A stretch of 64,000 nt of DNA from contig NZ_PGFQ01000001.1 in assembly GCF_029870955.1 (NCBI RefSeq), forward strand, positions 682,001 to 746,000, written 5' to 3'. The notes below the pieces were generated by a model, which had not been told where the DNA came from, did no database searches, and worked only from the letters and a program-made list of their open reading frames with translations. Source of the stretch: Sulfitobacter faviae. Its GTDB lineage: Bacteria; Pseudomonadota; Alphaproteobacteria; Rhodobacterales; Rhodobacteraceae. Positions 46,068 through 55,794 of the stretch are shown here, piece by piece. The position numbers and the translations under genes are program-made. Each line of letters opens with the position of its first letter. Position 1 is the stretch's first letter.

Positions 46068-46068
46068 T

Positions 46069-47019
46069 CTAGGCTTGGTGTCCTATGTCATTGGCGGCAA
46101 GGCAGATGCTGCCCGGCGCGCTTGTTATTCCAGCACTTTCGACGCCTTGAATGCCCCGCGCAAGCGAGGTGGCGACAGCCGCGTCCGAGGGCGGCACGAC
46201 ACAGGCGCTGACGCTCAAGGGCCGCGAGGTCCAGCCTTCTTTCACGGTGGCCGAGGCCTCAGCCACGGCTGAGATAAACTGCTGCGCCCGCGCTTCAAGC
46301 TGGGCGCGATCCGCCTGGAGCGCGCCATAGACGAAAAGGTCATCCTCCCAATGGGCGAACCCGTCTTGCGCGGGAATTTCGACCTTGCCGAAAAGCCCGG
46401 CCACGAGGCGCTGAAGCTCTTGCCGCTGCGCGCGCGCCGCATCGGATTGATCACGGTCGCCATCAATACGAAAGACGATCAGGCCGAGGTCTTTTTGCAT
46501 CGCGGGCGACAGCGACATCAGATGCCCCTGAAACCCGGATTTGCTGCCCAAAAGGCTGGGCACCGTGGCCTCTGACACGCTCGGCGCGGCACGGCGGCGG
46601 GCGCCGCGGTTTTCGCCCGAACGGCGGCGGTCCAACTCGGATTTCAGCCGCAGGCAACTGCGCATACGGGCCTGAAGCTCAATCCGGTTGAAGGGTTTCG
46701 TGACATAGTCGTTGGCCCCCGCCATGAAGGCTTCGGAGAGAGACCCCATGTCTGTTCGGCTGGTCAGCATAATGATCGGCACATCGCTCCATCTGTCCAA
46801 GGCACGGATACGGGCGCAAAGCTCGATACCATCAATATCGGGCATCATTATGTCCATCAGGATCAGGTCCGCCGTGGCCTCATCGCTTTCGATCGCGTCG
46901 AGTGCACTGCGCGGATCGATGAAACTGACGACATCGTCAAAGCCAAGCTCAGAAAGCGTCGCGCTGATGAAATCCTGCGCGATATCCGAATCGTCGACTG
47001 CGATAATTCGTGGGCTCAT
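46069..47019 (-). CDS. Response regulator with degenerate GGDEF-like output domain
   Basis: A 316-residue protein starting at MSPRIIAVDDSDIAQ (47019), four bases after the preceding gene ends. The receiver (1-125) has Asp9-Asp10, phospho-acceptor Asp56 (LILMDIMMPD), Thr86 and Lys108. After a basic linker the C-terminal domain (about 165-310) follows the GGDEF fold (GLIVFRIDGDRDQSDAARAQ), but the catalytic loop reads HWEDDLFV instead of a GGDEF motif, so it probably does not make c-di-GMP. It may bind a nucleotide or partner protein and control the neighbouring glycosyltransferase. Confidence 0.8.
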   Translation of the reverse strand: MSPRIIAVDDSDIAQDFISATLSELGFDDVVSFIDPRSALDAIESDEATADLILMDIMMPDIDGIELCARIRALDRWSDVPIIMLTSRTDMGSLSEAFMAGANDYVTKPFNRIELQARMRSCLRLKSELDRRRSGENRGARRRAAPSVSEATVPSLLGSKSGFQGHLMSLSPAMQKDLGLIVFRIDGDRDQSDAARAQRQELQRLVAGLFGKVEIPAQDGFAHWEDDLFVYGALQADRAQLEARAQQFISAVAEASATVKEGWTSRPLSVSACVVPPSDAAVATSLARGIQGVESAGITSAPGSICLAANDIGHQA

Positions 47020-47023
47020 GATT

Positions 47024-48436
47024 TTAATTCCACTCGTTAACTCTTTCAAAAACACGCCATCGGCTGTTTTGAAAAACCTCCTCATACCCGGCATCTGCGA
47101 TTGCTTCAGCTGCGGGAACCTGCGCAGAATTCTGTCTGCTGTGGCCTGCCCTTCCGCCTGTTGCGGGACCACGATGTACCTTGTGCGCGGCACGCCCCCT
47201 CAAGCGCCCAGTCGTAGGCAGGCTCACCGGCGATCACCAGCCGGTCGATATTCCCCAGACCGACGACGATCTCGGGGTTTCTCTCAACATCTACCATAAT
47301 ATCAGACTTGTCGCGCAAGAATGAAACGACCTCTCGCGCGGGCGGGACGCTGCGTTTTCCGCCCCGAGCATCGCGTTGCTCCAAGCGCGGGTCTCGTCAT
47401 GGGCGACATGGCGCATCACCAACGCCGAGGTCAGCAGCGACAGTGCCAACAGCGCGATGGCAATCGGCTCGCGCAGGGACAGGTTCGGCCAAAAGCGGAT
47501 CGCGGCGACCAAGACCCCCAGCATGGGCGCCAGCGCCATGGCCGGGTCGCCTTCGACATGGAAAAAGACGTTGAGCGTATAGCCGCCCAGCACCGCCCCG
47601 ACCGCTGCCAAGAGCGGCATGAAGAGACGCGGCACCATGATATTGCGCAGGATCGCGATAAGGGCCGCCGGGCCCAGCCCGGCCAGAATGACCAGATGCT
47701 GCCGCAAGGTCAGCGGCGTGGCACTTTCCGACAAAAGCGGGATAAGGCGGCTGTCGAAGATCATGCTGACGAACATCAGCGCCCCCACGGCGGCGGCCAC
47801 GGGATAGAACATCGCCACCAGATAGCCCGTCGAGGAGACCGCGATCATGCTGGGCCGTGCCGCGACGATCATGAAAGGCATCGCCCCGAGGCAAAGCATC
47901 AGGCCATAGCTGTCCGACAGGGCCACCACCAAAAGCCCCACGGCCACTTTCATCATATCCGGCGCGTTGCCCGTGAGGCGCAGATTGACGATCCCGCGTG
48001 CGAAAAGCCATGTGCCCAAGATGCAAAACATCGTCTCTGGCCCATCGGCCAAGGCGCGCAGGAAAAACGGGTTCAGCGCCAAGAGCAGCACCACCAGCGC
48101 CGAGGTCACGCCCGAAAACCCGCCCGTGTCGCGCAGGTTGAGGAACCACAGGACCAGCAGCCCCGCCCCCACCAGCGCGGAAAGCACGAAAGGCACCGGC
48201 ACCTGCGTATCGGGCAAGACCGCCTGCCCCAAAAGCGACAGCGCATAGGGCACGGGCGGGTAGAAAGCATCGCTTGCCTTGAACTGCGCTGGCCCCTCGA
48301 TCTGCACAATCGACTTGGCCCAAAGGTCGGTCACATCCATCGACAAAAAGCCATGCGCCTCAGTCCAGCCGAGGGTGAGCAAAAGCAGCAACGCCAGCGC
48401 GACAAAGCCGAAAGACCATGAGGCGGCGCGGATCAT
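47024..48436 (-). CDS. Multi-spanning membrane protein, GT-C glycosyltransferase-like (three frame interruptions)
   Basis: The N-terminal 350 residues contain about ten hydrophobic helices and a short Asp-bearing first loop (FLSMDVTDLWAKSIVQIEG), resembling PMT/ArnT-type glycosyltransferases. The C-terminal soluble part is spread over three frames; adding one base each in the runs at 47362-47365, 47195-47199 and 47114-47116 gives PPAREVVSFLRDKSDIMVD, LEGGVPRTRYIVVPQQAEGQ and a natural end YEEVFQNSRWRVFERVNEWN. The repaired protein has 471 residues. It overlaps the GT2 gene by four bases and probably adds or processes sugars at the membrane; substrate unknown. Confidence 0.65.
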
Positions 48437-50325
48437 TGCGCGGCCTCCGTCGCTTCGGCACTGGCTTCGGCCACCTCATTGGCGGTGTGTTTGGACAGGC
48501 CGTGCTGGGTCTTTTCCCAATAGAACGGGTTAAAGATCAACTGCGACAGCGCCTTGTAAGAGGCCACGGTCATCAGCACCCAATAGCCCACCACGGTGAT
48601 CCCCCAAGGCGCCAGATCGGTCCACCTGCGCCGGAAGGGTGCGACCATCGTGAGATAGATCAGCAGCCCATTGCCCGCCAAGAGGTTCACCAACGACAGA
48701 TAGAGCACCGGCAGCGGGAAATAGGGGGTGATCACCTCGGTCCCGAAGATCAGCCAGATGGCGAAGATCGACCAAAAGACCGGGTTCAACAGGCCCGAGA
48801 GCACCGTGCCCCCGATGAAGAAGACAAAGCCAAAGACGCCCGCCGCCCCGACCGATTGCCACAGGTGAATGGGTCTGCGGCTGTGGACGAGGAAAGTTTG
48901 CATATAGCCCTTGATCCAGCGCGAGCGCTGGCGCACCCAGTTCGGGATCGAGACATTGGCCTCTTCAAAGGTCGTGGAATCGATGACGCCCACGCGGTAG
49001 CCCTTCTGCGTCAGACGAATGCCCAGATCGGCGTCCTCGGTCACGTTGAAGGGATCCCATGCGTTCAACTCGCGCAGCACGTCCATGCGGAAGTGGTTCG
49101 AAGTGCCGCCCAGCGGGATCGGCACGCCCAAACGCTCCAACCCCGGCAGCATCAGGTCGAACCACAGCGAATAGTCCAGCGTGAACATCCGCGTCAGCCA
49201 GTTCTCCCGCGCGTTGTAGTAGTTCAAACGGCATTGGATGCAGGCGGTATTGGGCGCGGATTGGTTGAAGGCGGCGATGACCTTTTTCAACTGATCCGGT
49301 TCGGGCTTATCCTCGGCGTCGAAAATCACGAGGAAATCACCCTGCGCATAGCGCAGCGCAAAATTGCAGGCCTTGGGTTTGGTCTGCGGGTGGGAGGCCG
49401 GGACGCGGATGATCTCGAACACGCCTTCAAGGTCGAGCTTGCGCGCCGCGTCGATGGTCTCGTGATCACCCTCTTCCAGCACGATCTTGATGTCGAGCTT
49501 GGCCAGCGGATAGTCGAGGTTGCGCAGCGCTTGGGCAAGGATCGGCAGCACCTCGGGCTCGCGGAACATCGGCACCAGCACGGTATAGATCGGCAGGTCT
49601 TCGTCGCGCAGCAGCGATGCCTCGGCCGCGATGGCCCGCGATGAGGTTTCCTGCGCAGCACCGCCGAGCCAGACCAGCAGCGCTTTGAACAGGAAGTTGC
49701 CGGTGTAGAACACCGTCAGCAGGACGTTCAGCACGATCAGCGTGGCTACGGGCGCAAAGGCCAGACCCAGCAGCAGCGCCGAGATCAGGAGGTAGATCAC
49801 CAAGATTTGCGGCGGGGTCACGACGTTCTGCGCCGACATATCGGGGTCAAGCTCGGCCAGCGCAAAGACCGCCTCATGCGAATGTTTCTCGCGGAAGGCG
49901 CGTTGCAACTGCCATGACACATCGAAATGCGAGGCCACGACGATGGTCACGCCAGAGCCATAGACCTCGCGGATATGCAGCAGCGTGCGCGGGCCGGGGC
50001 GCGAGGTGGCCACCGTCAGCGTGCCATCCTCTGCCCGGCCAATCGGCACCGTCATGAATTGGTTCATCACCACCGGATCATACTGGCGGATCAGATCGTC
50101 ATCGGCGCGGTCCTCGATCAGATCGACCAGCGCGAGCCCGTGGTAAAAGGCGATCTCGCGGTAGAGTGTCTGCGTGGTCAGCCAGCGCCGCGACAGAAGA
50201 ACCTTGACCAGAGAGACGTTCCACTCCTCGGCCAGTTCCTCTGCCGCGTCGAGCTGTTCCGCCGTCAGCGCGCCACGGTCAAGCAGCAGCGAACCAATGG
50301 CTTCGCTTTCGGCATCCAACGGCAC
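48433..50325 (-). CDS. Family 2 glycosyltransferase, cellulose-synthase-like, with N-terminal GspE-N/MshEN-like domain
   Basis: A 630-residue processive synthase. Residues 5-150 resemble the GspE N-terminal/MshEN domain (IGSLLLDRGALTAEQLDAAE). Two helices (about 173-220) precede the catalytic domain at 245-475 with VLVPMFREPEVLPILAQALR, D336-A-E-D339, T429-E-D431 and Q466-R-S-R-W470, the motifs of cellulose- and hyaluronan-type synthases. Further helices form the polymer channel. Unlike BcsA it has no C-terminal PilZ domain. MshEN domains can bind c-di-GMP, but the usual Arg of the first motif is not evident here. A BcsB-like partner lies upstream. Confidence 0.85.
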   Translation of the reverse strand: MPLDAESEAIGSLLLDRGALTAEQLDAAEELAEEWNVSLVKVLLSRRWLTTQTLYREIAFYHGLALVDLIEDRADDDLIRQYDPVVMNQFMTVPIGRAEDGTLTVATSRPGPRTLLHIREVYGSGVTIVVASHFDVSWQLQRAFREKHSHEAVFALAELDPDMSAQNVVTPPQILVIYLLISALLLGLAFAPVATLIVLNVLLTVFYTGNFLFKALLVWLGGAAQETSSRAIAAEASLLRDEDLPIYTVLVPMFREPEVLPILAQALRNLDYPLAKLDIKIVLEEGDHETIDAARKLDLEGVFEIIRVPASHPQTKPKACNFALRYAQGDFLVIFDAEDKPEPDQLKKVIAAFNQSAPNTACIQCRLNYYNARENWLTRMFTLDYSLWFDLMLPGLERLGVPIPLGGTSNHFRMDVLRELNAWDPFNVTEDADLGIRLTQKGYRVGVIDSTTFEEANVSIPNWVRQRSRWIKGYMQTFLVHSRRPIHLWQSVGAAGVFGFVFFIGGTVLSGLLNPVFWSIFAIWLIFGTEVITPYFPLPVLYLSLVNLLAGNGLLIYLTMVAPFRRRWTDLAPWGITVVGYWVLMTVASYKALSQLIFNPFYWEKTQHGLSKHTANEVAEASAEATEAAQ

Positions 50326-50331
50326 GGTGGC

Positions 50332-52274
50332 TTACGTCTCGTCTTTGCCGCGGCGGGCGCGGTAGACGCGCTGGAACACGATCAGCACAAGCAGCGTCAC
50401 CAGCACCCAGATGGCCCCCACGATCCAGGGTCGGTACTTGGCCAGCATCTGAGCAAGGCTGGTGCGGTCGGGGTAGACGACATCAACAAGCGGGCTGCGG
50501 TCGGTGGCGGTGGCAAGGATCACCCCCTCCTGCCCGATCAGCGCCAGATCGCCGCGGTCCAGCATCATGGGGCGTTCGGGCGTCAGCTCTGGTGCAGGGC
50601 CATTGCCCGGACGCAGCCACAGGCCACGGGTGTCGCCCCGGGTGACGATCTGCACCACGCCAAGCCGCGACAGGTCTTCGCCCGAATAGATCAGGTTATC
50701 TTGACGGTCGCGCACCTCAATCCGGCCCTGATCGAAGGTGATCAGCGGCTCTGCATCGCCGGGGTTCTGGTCAGAGATTACAAAGAAAGGCTCATCCCCC
50801 TCAAGCGCCTCGACCGAGGCGCGCGGCAGGATAGGCGCGCGGTCCGGGATCACACTGCCCGCGACACCTGCGAGCCACGGCAGGGTCTGCGCGAAATCAA
50901 GCGAAAGCGCGGGGTCGAGCACGACCTGAACGCCATCGGCGAATTCCTGTCGCAGGGTAAAGAAGTCCCGATCCTGCGCTGTGGAATCCGAAAGAAGCAG
51001 GGCGCTGCCGGGCAGAATTTGCGCCGGATAGCCCTGCGGTTTGAAACGACATTCGCCGCCCGAAGGCTGACGCTGGATCGACACCCGCAGCAGGTTGTCC
51101 CGGCCCAGCAGGCCGCTCGGGACCGAAAAGGTAAGCTGCTCGGGCTTGCCGCTGCCAAGCGGGCGGTTGCCCAACAGCGTGTCATTCAGAAAGACCGAGG
51201 CCGTCGCCCCCCGCCCTTCGGGGTCAAGCGCTGCGGCGACATGCAGGTTCACGCCAGACACGCCCTTGCCCGCCGGAAGGTCGGAGGATTGGAACGGCAC
51301 GAAGAAGTCTTCGGTCGAGACCACGGGACGCGGGGTGAGGTCGCCCTCCAGCGCCGACAGCGGCAAACGGTCGTCAAAACGGGCCGGTCCCCCTGCCACA
51401 TCGACCACGGTCGCGCCTTCGTTCGACAGGGCCGACCATTCCGAGACCAGTTGCCACAGCCCCACCTGCGGATCGCTGCCGCGCAGGTTCAAGACGGGCA
51501 GCCCGGCTTGATTGTCCACGGCCATCTCGCTCGCCACGCCCGAGGTGGTCACGTCCAGTTCGATGACCCCTTCGGCCCATGCACCCGATGTGCTGACCCC
51601 GTCGCCGCCAAAGGTCAGCCGCCCGGCCTCAGCGTCAAACAGCGCTGCGGCGCGGGTCGCAGCGGCCAAGGCCGCGAGGGAGTCGTTGCCCCCGATGGCC
51701 AGACGCGTATCCGCAGGGCGCAGCCCGGCGAATGCCGCCGATGTGTCGATCTCAGACGGGTCCAATTGCAAGGTCACGGAAGAAGCCGCCGTGATCTCAA
51801 GAAAATCCCCCGAGGCGCGTTCGTCCACGCAGACCCGATCGCTGAAAGCCCCGGAATAGGACAGGCCCACGGCGATAAACCCGCCCGACACGTCCTCGGG
51901 GCTAAGCGGGACCGGAACGCTCAGCCGCCCTGCCCCATCGGGCAACGCCTGCGAGGTCACCGGACGGCCCGCGACCGAAACCTGCAAATAGCGATCCACC
52001 TCGGTGGTGGAGGCATGTTCAAGCTCAAGCTGCAAACGGCCCGAACTCAGCGCGTCCGGGTTGGGCAGCGGAATATAGATCGTCGCATTGCCCGATAGCT
52101 GCCGGAAGGACAGACCGTTTTGAAAACCAAGCTCCGCCAGATCGAAGGTCCGCGCGATCAGCCCCTCTTGGACCTGCTCTGTGGGGGGGTCGCCGCATCC
52201 TCACCCGGGGCCGTTTGAGCGTGAACTTGAAACGGCGCCAGGGCCGCCAACAAACCGATTGCGGGATACTTCAT
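50332..52274 (-). CDS. BcsB-like periplasmic, membrane-anchored polysaccharide synthase subunit (reading frame interrupted)
   Basis: A 647-residue protein once one base is added in the seven-G run at 52183-52189. It begins with a signal peptide (KYPAIGLLAALAPFQVHAQT), continues with jelly-roll-like beta domains (IYIPLPNPDALSSGRLQLEL, SVFLNDTLLGNRPLGSG) and ends with one membrane helix (PWIVGAIWVLVTLLVLIVFQ) and a short basic tail. This is the layout of BcsB, the cellulose synthase partner that guides the polymer through the periplasm. It lies six bases before the GT2 gene. The break is probably a sequence error. Confidence 0.75.
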
Positions 52275-52286
52275 GGATAGGCTTTC

Positions 52287-52622
52287 TTAAATTTTTTCAG
52301 CGGCACTGCGGGCATCGGCCAGAGCCGTTTCAATTATACGAATGTCATCGGTCGACAAGGGCGCAGAGGATTCATCGGCATCTTCAGCCACGCGCAGCCC
52401 CTTGCGCAGGCGATCTTCGATCTCGGCATATTCCAGCATCGCGGCATTGCCAGCCAGATCGTGCAGCATGCGGTGGACCTTGCGCGCCTTGGTCTCGCGC
52501 GGGTCGGCGCCATCCGTCTCGCGCAGCGCATCGGCCACGGCCTGCAACCGCTCCGGCATCCCTTCGATGAAGCGCTTTCGCGTCGCGGCGACGCGTTGTT
52601 CATATGTCTCGGTAGGTGCCAC
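52287..52622 (-). CDS. Histidine-containing phosphotransfer (Hpt) protein
   Basis: A 111-residue, all-helical protein with the Hpt core HRMLHDLAGNAAMLEYAEIE; His54 is the likely phosphorylated residue, in a variant (HDLAGNA) of the usual HxLKGxA motif. Hpt proteins relay phosphate between two receivers. It is the first gene of the eight-gene run and lies 12 bases before the BcsB-like gene, so a free Hpt, two receivers and a kinase are made together. Confidence 0.8.
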   Translation of the reverse strand: MAPTETYEQRVAATRKRFIEGMPERLQAVADALRETDGADPRETKARKVHRMLHDLAGNAAMLEYAEIEDRLRKGLRVAEDADESSAPLSTDDIRIIETALADARSAAEKI

Positions 52623-52828
52623 AGATCGTCCTTCGTACCCGCCCGCAAAGAAGCCCAGATAGCTCGTTTAGATTATTGTTCGAAACCTGTCAGAATTATG
52701 GCGCAATGGGCGATTTTCTAAGTTTTTAAGCGTGAATGCCCAAAATTTGAGCCGTTGAATTTAGGCAGCCGCCGCGCTGCCCGGCAAATGCGCAGCCCGC
52801 CTCACTAGCCGGCGCCTTCAGACCAAAT

Positions 52829-52862
52829 GGAAGACGGGCGCGACATGCCGCGCCCGCCTTCT
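52829..52862 (-). terminator. Hairpin after the molybdenum hydroxylase operon
   Basis: CGGGCGCG and CGCGCCCG pair perfectly around a 6-base loop, extended by a GAAG/CTTC stem with one mismatch. It begins just after the large-subunit stop in the direction of transcription and is followed by a modestly T-rich stretch. Confidence 0.55.
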
Positions 52863-52866
52863 CCGA

Positions 52867-55179
52867 TCAGCTTTCCAGCGCCGCAAGAACCGCATCGCCG
52901 GTAATCGGCAGATGACGCACCCGCGCCCCGGTGGCGTTGAAGATCGCATTGGCAATCGCCGGGGCGATGACCGTGGTGCCCGGCTCTCCAAGACCCACGG
53001 GCACTTCCGTGCTCTCGACGAAAGCGACCTCGATCTGAGGCACATCGACCATCCGCAGCGGCGTGTAAGACCCAAGGTTCAGGTCGACGACATTGCCGTC
53101 TTCGATCCGCGTGCCCTCATGCAGAGCCATGGACAGACCCCAAAGCGCCGCGCCCTCGCATTGCGCGCGCGCGCCGTCGGGGTCGACCACAGTGCCGCAA
53201 TCGAAGGCCAGCCACATCTTCTCGACCGCGACGTCACCAGTTTCGGCATCCACCGCCAGTTTCACGGCGGCGGCGGTCCAAGTCGGCATGGTGCGCGATT
53301 GGCCAAAGGTGGTGGCGATCCCGATTGCCGTGCCCTCGGGCAACTCCGTCTGGCCATAGCCTGACATCTCGGCCACGCGCTGCAAAACAGCCGCTTGCCG
53401 CGATGCCCCGCCCACCGCATTGGGGGCGGAACCTGCGTTGAGACCCTCGGCCTTCAGGTGATCCAGACGGAACTGCAACGGATCGGCGCCGACTTTATGC
53501 GCCGCCTCATCCATGAAGCTTTCAACGGCGAAGTTGGTCCAGCCCGGCCCGACCGAGCGCAGCCACCCGGGGCGGAAGGTTGCATTGGCCAGATCGTTCG
53601 AGATCGCCCGCACGCGATGCGCCCCGACCGAATACCAGTGATCCGCGCCGTCGATGGCGAAGGGGTCATAGGGTTCTTCGTTGACGCCCTTGGGCATGAA
53701 GCCCGGTGCCATCACCTGCGTCGGCCAACCGGCAGCGGCGTGATGCTCCATCCCGGTGATGGCTTTGCCCTCATCGAAAGCCATGCGCAGCTTTTGCACC
53801 GAAGGCGAGCGGATGCTGTCGAACTGGGCGTCTTCCTCGCGGGAGAAGACCAGCTTCACCGGCTTGCCCACGGCCTTGGAGGCGAGCGCGGCGGGCACGA
53901 TGTAGTCGCCGTTCAAACGCCGGCCAAAGCCACCGCCCAGCATATAGCTGCGCATCACGATCTTGTCGGCGGGCACCTCCAGCGCGGCGGCCAGCGTCGG
54001 CAGGATCAGTGATTGCCACTGGTTGCCTGCATGGGTCTCCCAAACGCCATCGGCGTTTTGGAAGACGGTCGCGTTCACCGGCTCCATCTGGAAGTGCAGC
54101 ACGGATTGCGTGGTGTATTCGGCCTCCAGCGTCTCGGCGGCGGCATCGAAAGCGGCGCGGGTCTCAGGCTGCTCGGTATGCAGGATCGACCCGGCATCGC
54201 TGTCGATCAATTCGCGAGAGCGGGCTTGGATATCGTCTTCTGAGACATCCGCCGTCTCGCCCGCCGTCCAATCGACGCTGATCTCATAGGTGGCCATCCG
54301 CGCGGCATGGAGCGTCTTGCCCAGCACCACGACCCAGCCCGGCACCGTGCCCGAGGGATCGTCCAGCACCACAGTCTCAAGATAGCCTTTGACCTCTTTC
54401 GCGGCACTGTCATCGACTGAATTGACCTTGGAGCCATAGCGCGTCGGCGGCAGCATCGGCACGCCATAGACCATGCCATCGACCTTGGCATCCAGACCAT
54501 AGATCGCCTGCCCCGTGGTTTTCGTATCCAGATCAAGCGGATGCACGTCCTGCCCCACGAGCCGCAGATCGGCGTGAGGTTTCAGCGGCAGGGCCGCCAG
54601 TTCGTCTTCGGTAAAGCTGCGGTCGAGCCCTTCGGCCACCAGATCGCCGTAGCTGATGCTCTGCGTGCCATCGGTCACGGCCCCGTCGCGCGCAGTCAGA
54701 CCGGCGGGATCGACGCCCCATTTGGCCGCCGCCGCTTCGATCAGCGCGGTGCGCCCGGCGGCGCCCGCCTGACGGTAGACCGGCCAGCTTTGCCAGATCG
54801 ACCAGCTGCCGCCGGTGACCATCAGGCCCCATTTCTCAGCCGTGTCGACATGGGTGATATGCACATTTTCCCAAGCGACTTCCAGCTCATCGGCCAGAAT
54901 GCGGGCGATGGCGGTGCCGACGTGCTGACCCATCTCGGCGCGGATGATGTTGACGTTGACCTGACCTTCGGCGTCGATCCAGTACCACATCGACGGCTCA
55001 AAGGGCTGGCCATTGGGCGCGATCGGCGTGCCATCGGGCACGGCAGGGTTCATCGCGGCATTCGACGCCTGCGGGAAGCCAAAGGCAACGCCCGCGGCGG
55101 TCATCGACACCAGAAACCCGCGGCGGGTCATCTGCGGTTGCGCGTCGGAGCCTTTCAGGCGGGACATCAGATTAGCCAT
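52867..55179 (-). CDS. Molybdopterin-binding large subunit of an isoquinoline 1-oxidoreductase-type hydroxylase
   Basis: A 770-residue xanthine-dehydrogenase-family subunit. The N terminus has a twin-arginine signal ([18 protein letters not shown]), so the enzyme is exported folded. Molybdenum cofactor regions include [20 protein letters not shown] and [20 protein letters not shown] near the end, with the conserved Glu in GLGEPG. This group uses a 2Fe-2S subunit and outside electron acceptors rather than FAD, and oxidises N-heterocycles or aldehydes. It overlaps the iron-sulfur subunit gene by eight bases. Substrate unknown. Confidence 0.88.
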   Translation of the reverse strand: MANLMSRLKGSDAQPQMTRRGFLVSMTAAGVAFGFPQASNAAMNPAVPDGTPIAPNGQPFEPSMWYWIDAEGQVNVNIIRAEMGQHVGTAIARILADELEVAWENVHITHVDTAEKWGLMVTGGSWSIWQSWPVYRQAGAAGRTALIEAAAAKWGVDPAGLTARDGAVTDGTQSISYGDLVAEGLDRSFTEDELAALPLKPHADLRLVGQDVHPLDLDTKTTGQAIYGLDAKVDGMVYGVPMLPPTRYGSKVNSVDDSAAKEVKGYLETVVLDDPSGTVPGWVVVLGKTLHAARMATYEISVDWTAGETADVSEDDIQARSRELIDSDAGSILHTEQPETRAAFDAAAETLEAEYTTQSVLHFQMEPVNATVFQNADGVWETHAGNQWQSLILPTLAAALEVPADKIVMRSYMLGGGFGRRLNGDYIVPAALASKAVGKPVKLVFSREEDAQFDSIRSPSVQKLRMAFDEGKAITGMEHHAAAGWPTQVMAPGFMPKGVNEEPYDPFAIDGADHWYSVGAHRVRAISNDLANATFRPGWLRSVGPGWTNFAVESFMDEAAHKVGADPLQFRLDHLKAEGLNAGSAPNAVGGASRQAAVLQRVAEMSGYGQTELPEGTAIGIATTFGQSRTMPTWTAAAVKLAVDAETGDVAVEKMWLAFDCGTVVDPDGARAQCEGAALWGLSMALHEGTRIEDGNVVDLNLGSYTPLRMVDVPQIEVAFVESTEVPVGLGEPGTTVIAPAIANAIFNATGARVRHLPITGDAVLAALES

Positions 55180-55642
55180 TGTCGGAGCCTCCCATTGCGG
55201 TTGCGGCGTCGCGCACGGCTTGGCGGATGCGCGGATAGGTCATGCAGCGGCAAAGGTTGCCGGTCATCACCGCGTCGATGTCTTCGTCACTGGGGTTGGG
55301 CGTGTCTTTCAACAAAGACGCCGCCTGCATGATCTGGCCCGACTGGCAGTAACCGCATTGCGGTACGCGCAGGTTGCGCCATGCTTCTTGAACCGGGTGC
55401 TTGCCCTCTTCGTCCAGCCCTTCGATCGTGGTGACCGACAGGCCCTCTACGTCTCCCAGATAGGTGATGCAAGACCGTGTCGCGGTGCCGTCGATATGCA
55501 CGGTGCAAGCGCCGCATGCGCCGATGCCGCAGCCGAATTTCGTGCCGGTGAGGCCGATCTCATCACGGATCGCCCACAATAGGGGCATGTCCGGGTCTGC
55601 GTCGACAGAGATCTGCCGCCCGTTCAATTCGAATTTTATCAT
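55172..55642 (-). CDS. 2Fe-2S subunit of molybdenum hydroxylase (IorA/CoxS-like)
   Basis: A 156-residue protein with the two cluster-binding parts of this family: the plant-ferredoxin-type motif [20 protein letters not shown] followed by Cys, and the C-terminal [10 protein letters not shown] … CRCMTYPRI. It passes electrons from the molybdenum site to an acceptor. First gene of a two-gene unit with the large subunit; no FAD subunit and no maturation factor are nearby. Confidence 0.92.
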   Translation of the reverse strand: MIKFELNGRQISVDADPDMPLLWAIRDEIGLTGTKFGCGIGACGACTVHIDGTATRSCITYLGDVEGLSVTTIEGLDEEGKHPVQEAWRNLRVPQCGYCQSGQIMQAASLLKDTPNPSDEDIDAVMTGNLCRCMTYPRIRQAVRDAATAMGGSDNG

Positions 55643-55794
55643 GAAGTGGTTGTCCCTTGGGGTATGCTTTGCCTGAGGGGAGCGCGCGTATAGCTGCCCT
55701 GATTTGAGGGGCTGTACATAGGTCCAATGGCTGGGGATGACAGCGCAAGACTGCCCTGATCACGCAATTGTCAGAAAGCTCGCGCGCGGCGCGG

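Noticed and set aside
47020..47193. N-terminal extension of the REC-GGDEF response regulator by 58 residues
   Set aside because: The stretch is better explained as the C-terminal part of the upstream membrane protein in a shifted frame; the regulator start at 47019 follows that gene's stop by four bases.
49927..52098. A 723-codon open frame on the plus strand antisense to the BcsB-like and GT2 genes
   Set aside because: It is the mirror of GC-rich codon bias: rich in Arg, His, Gln and Pro, with no recognisable domain, and fully opposite two genes with clear families.
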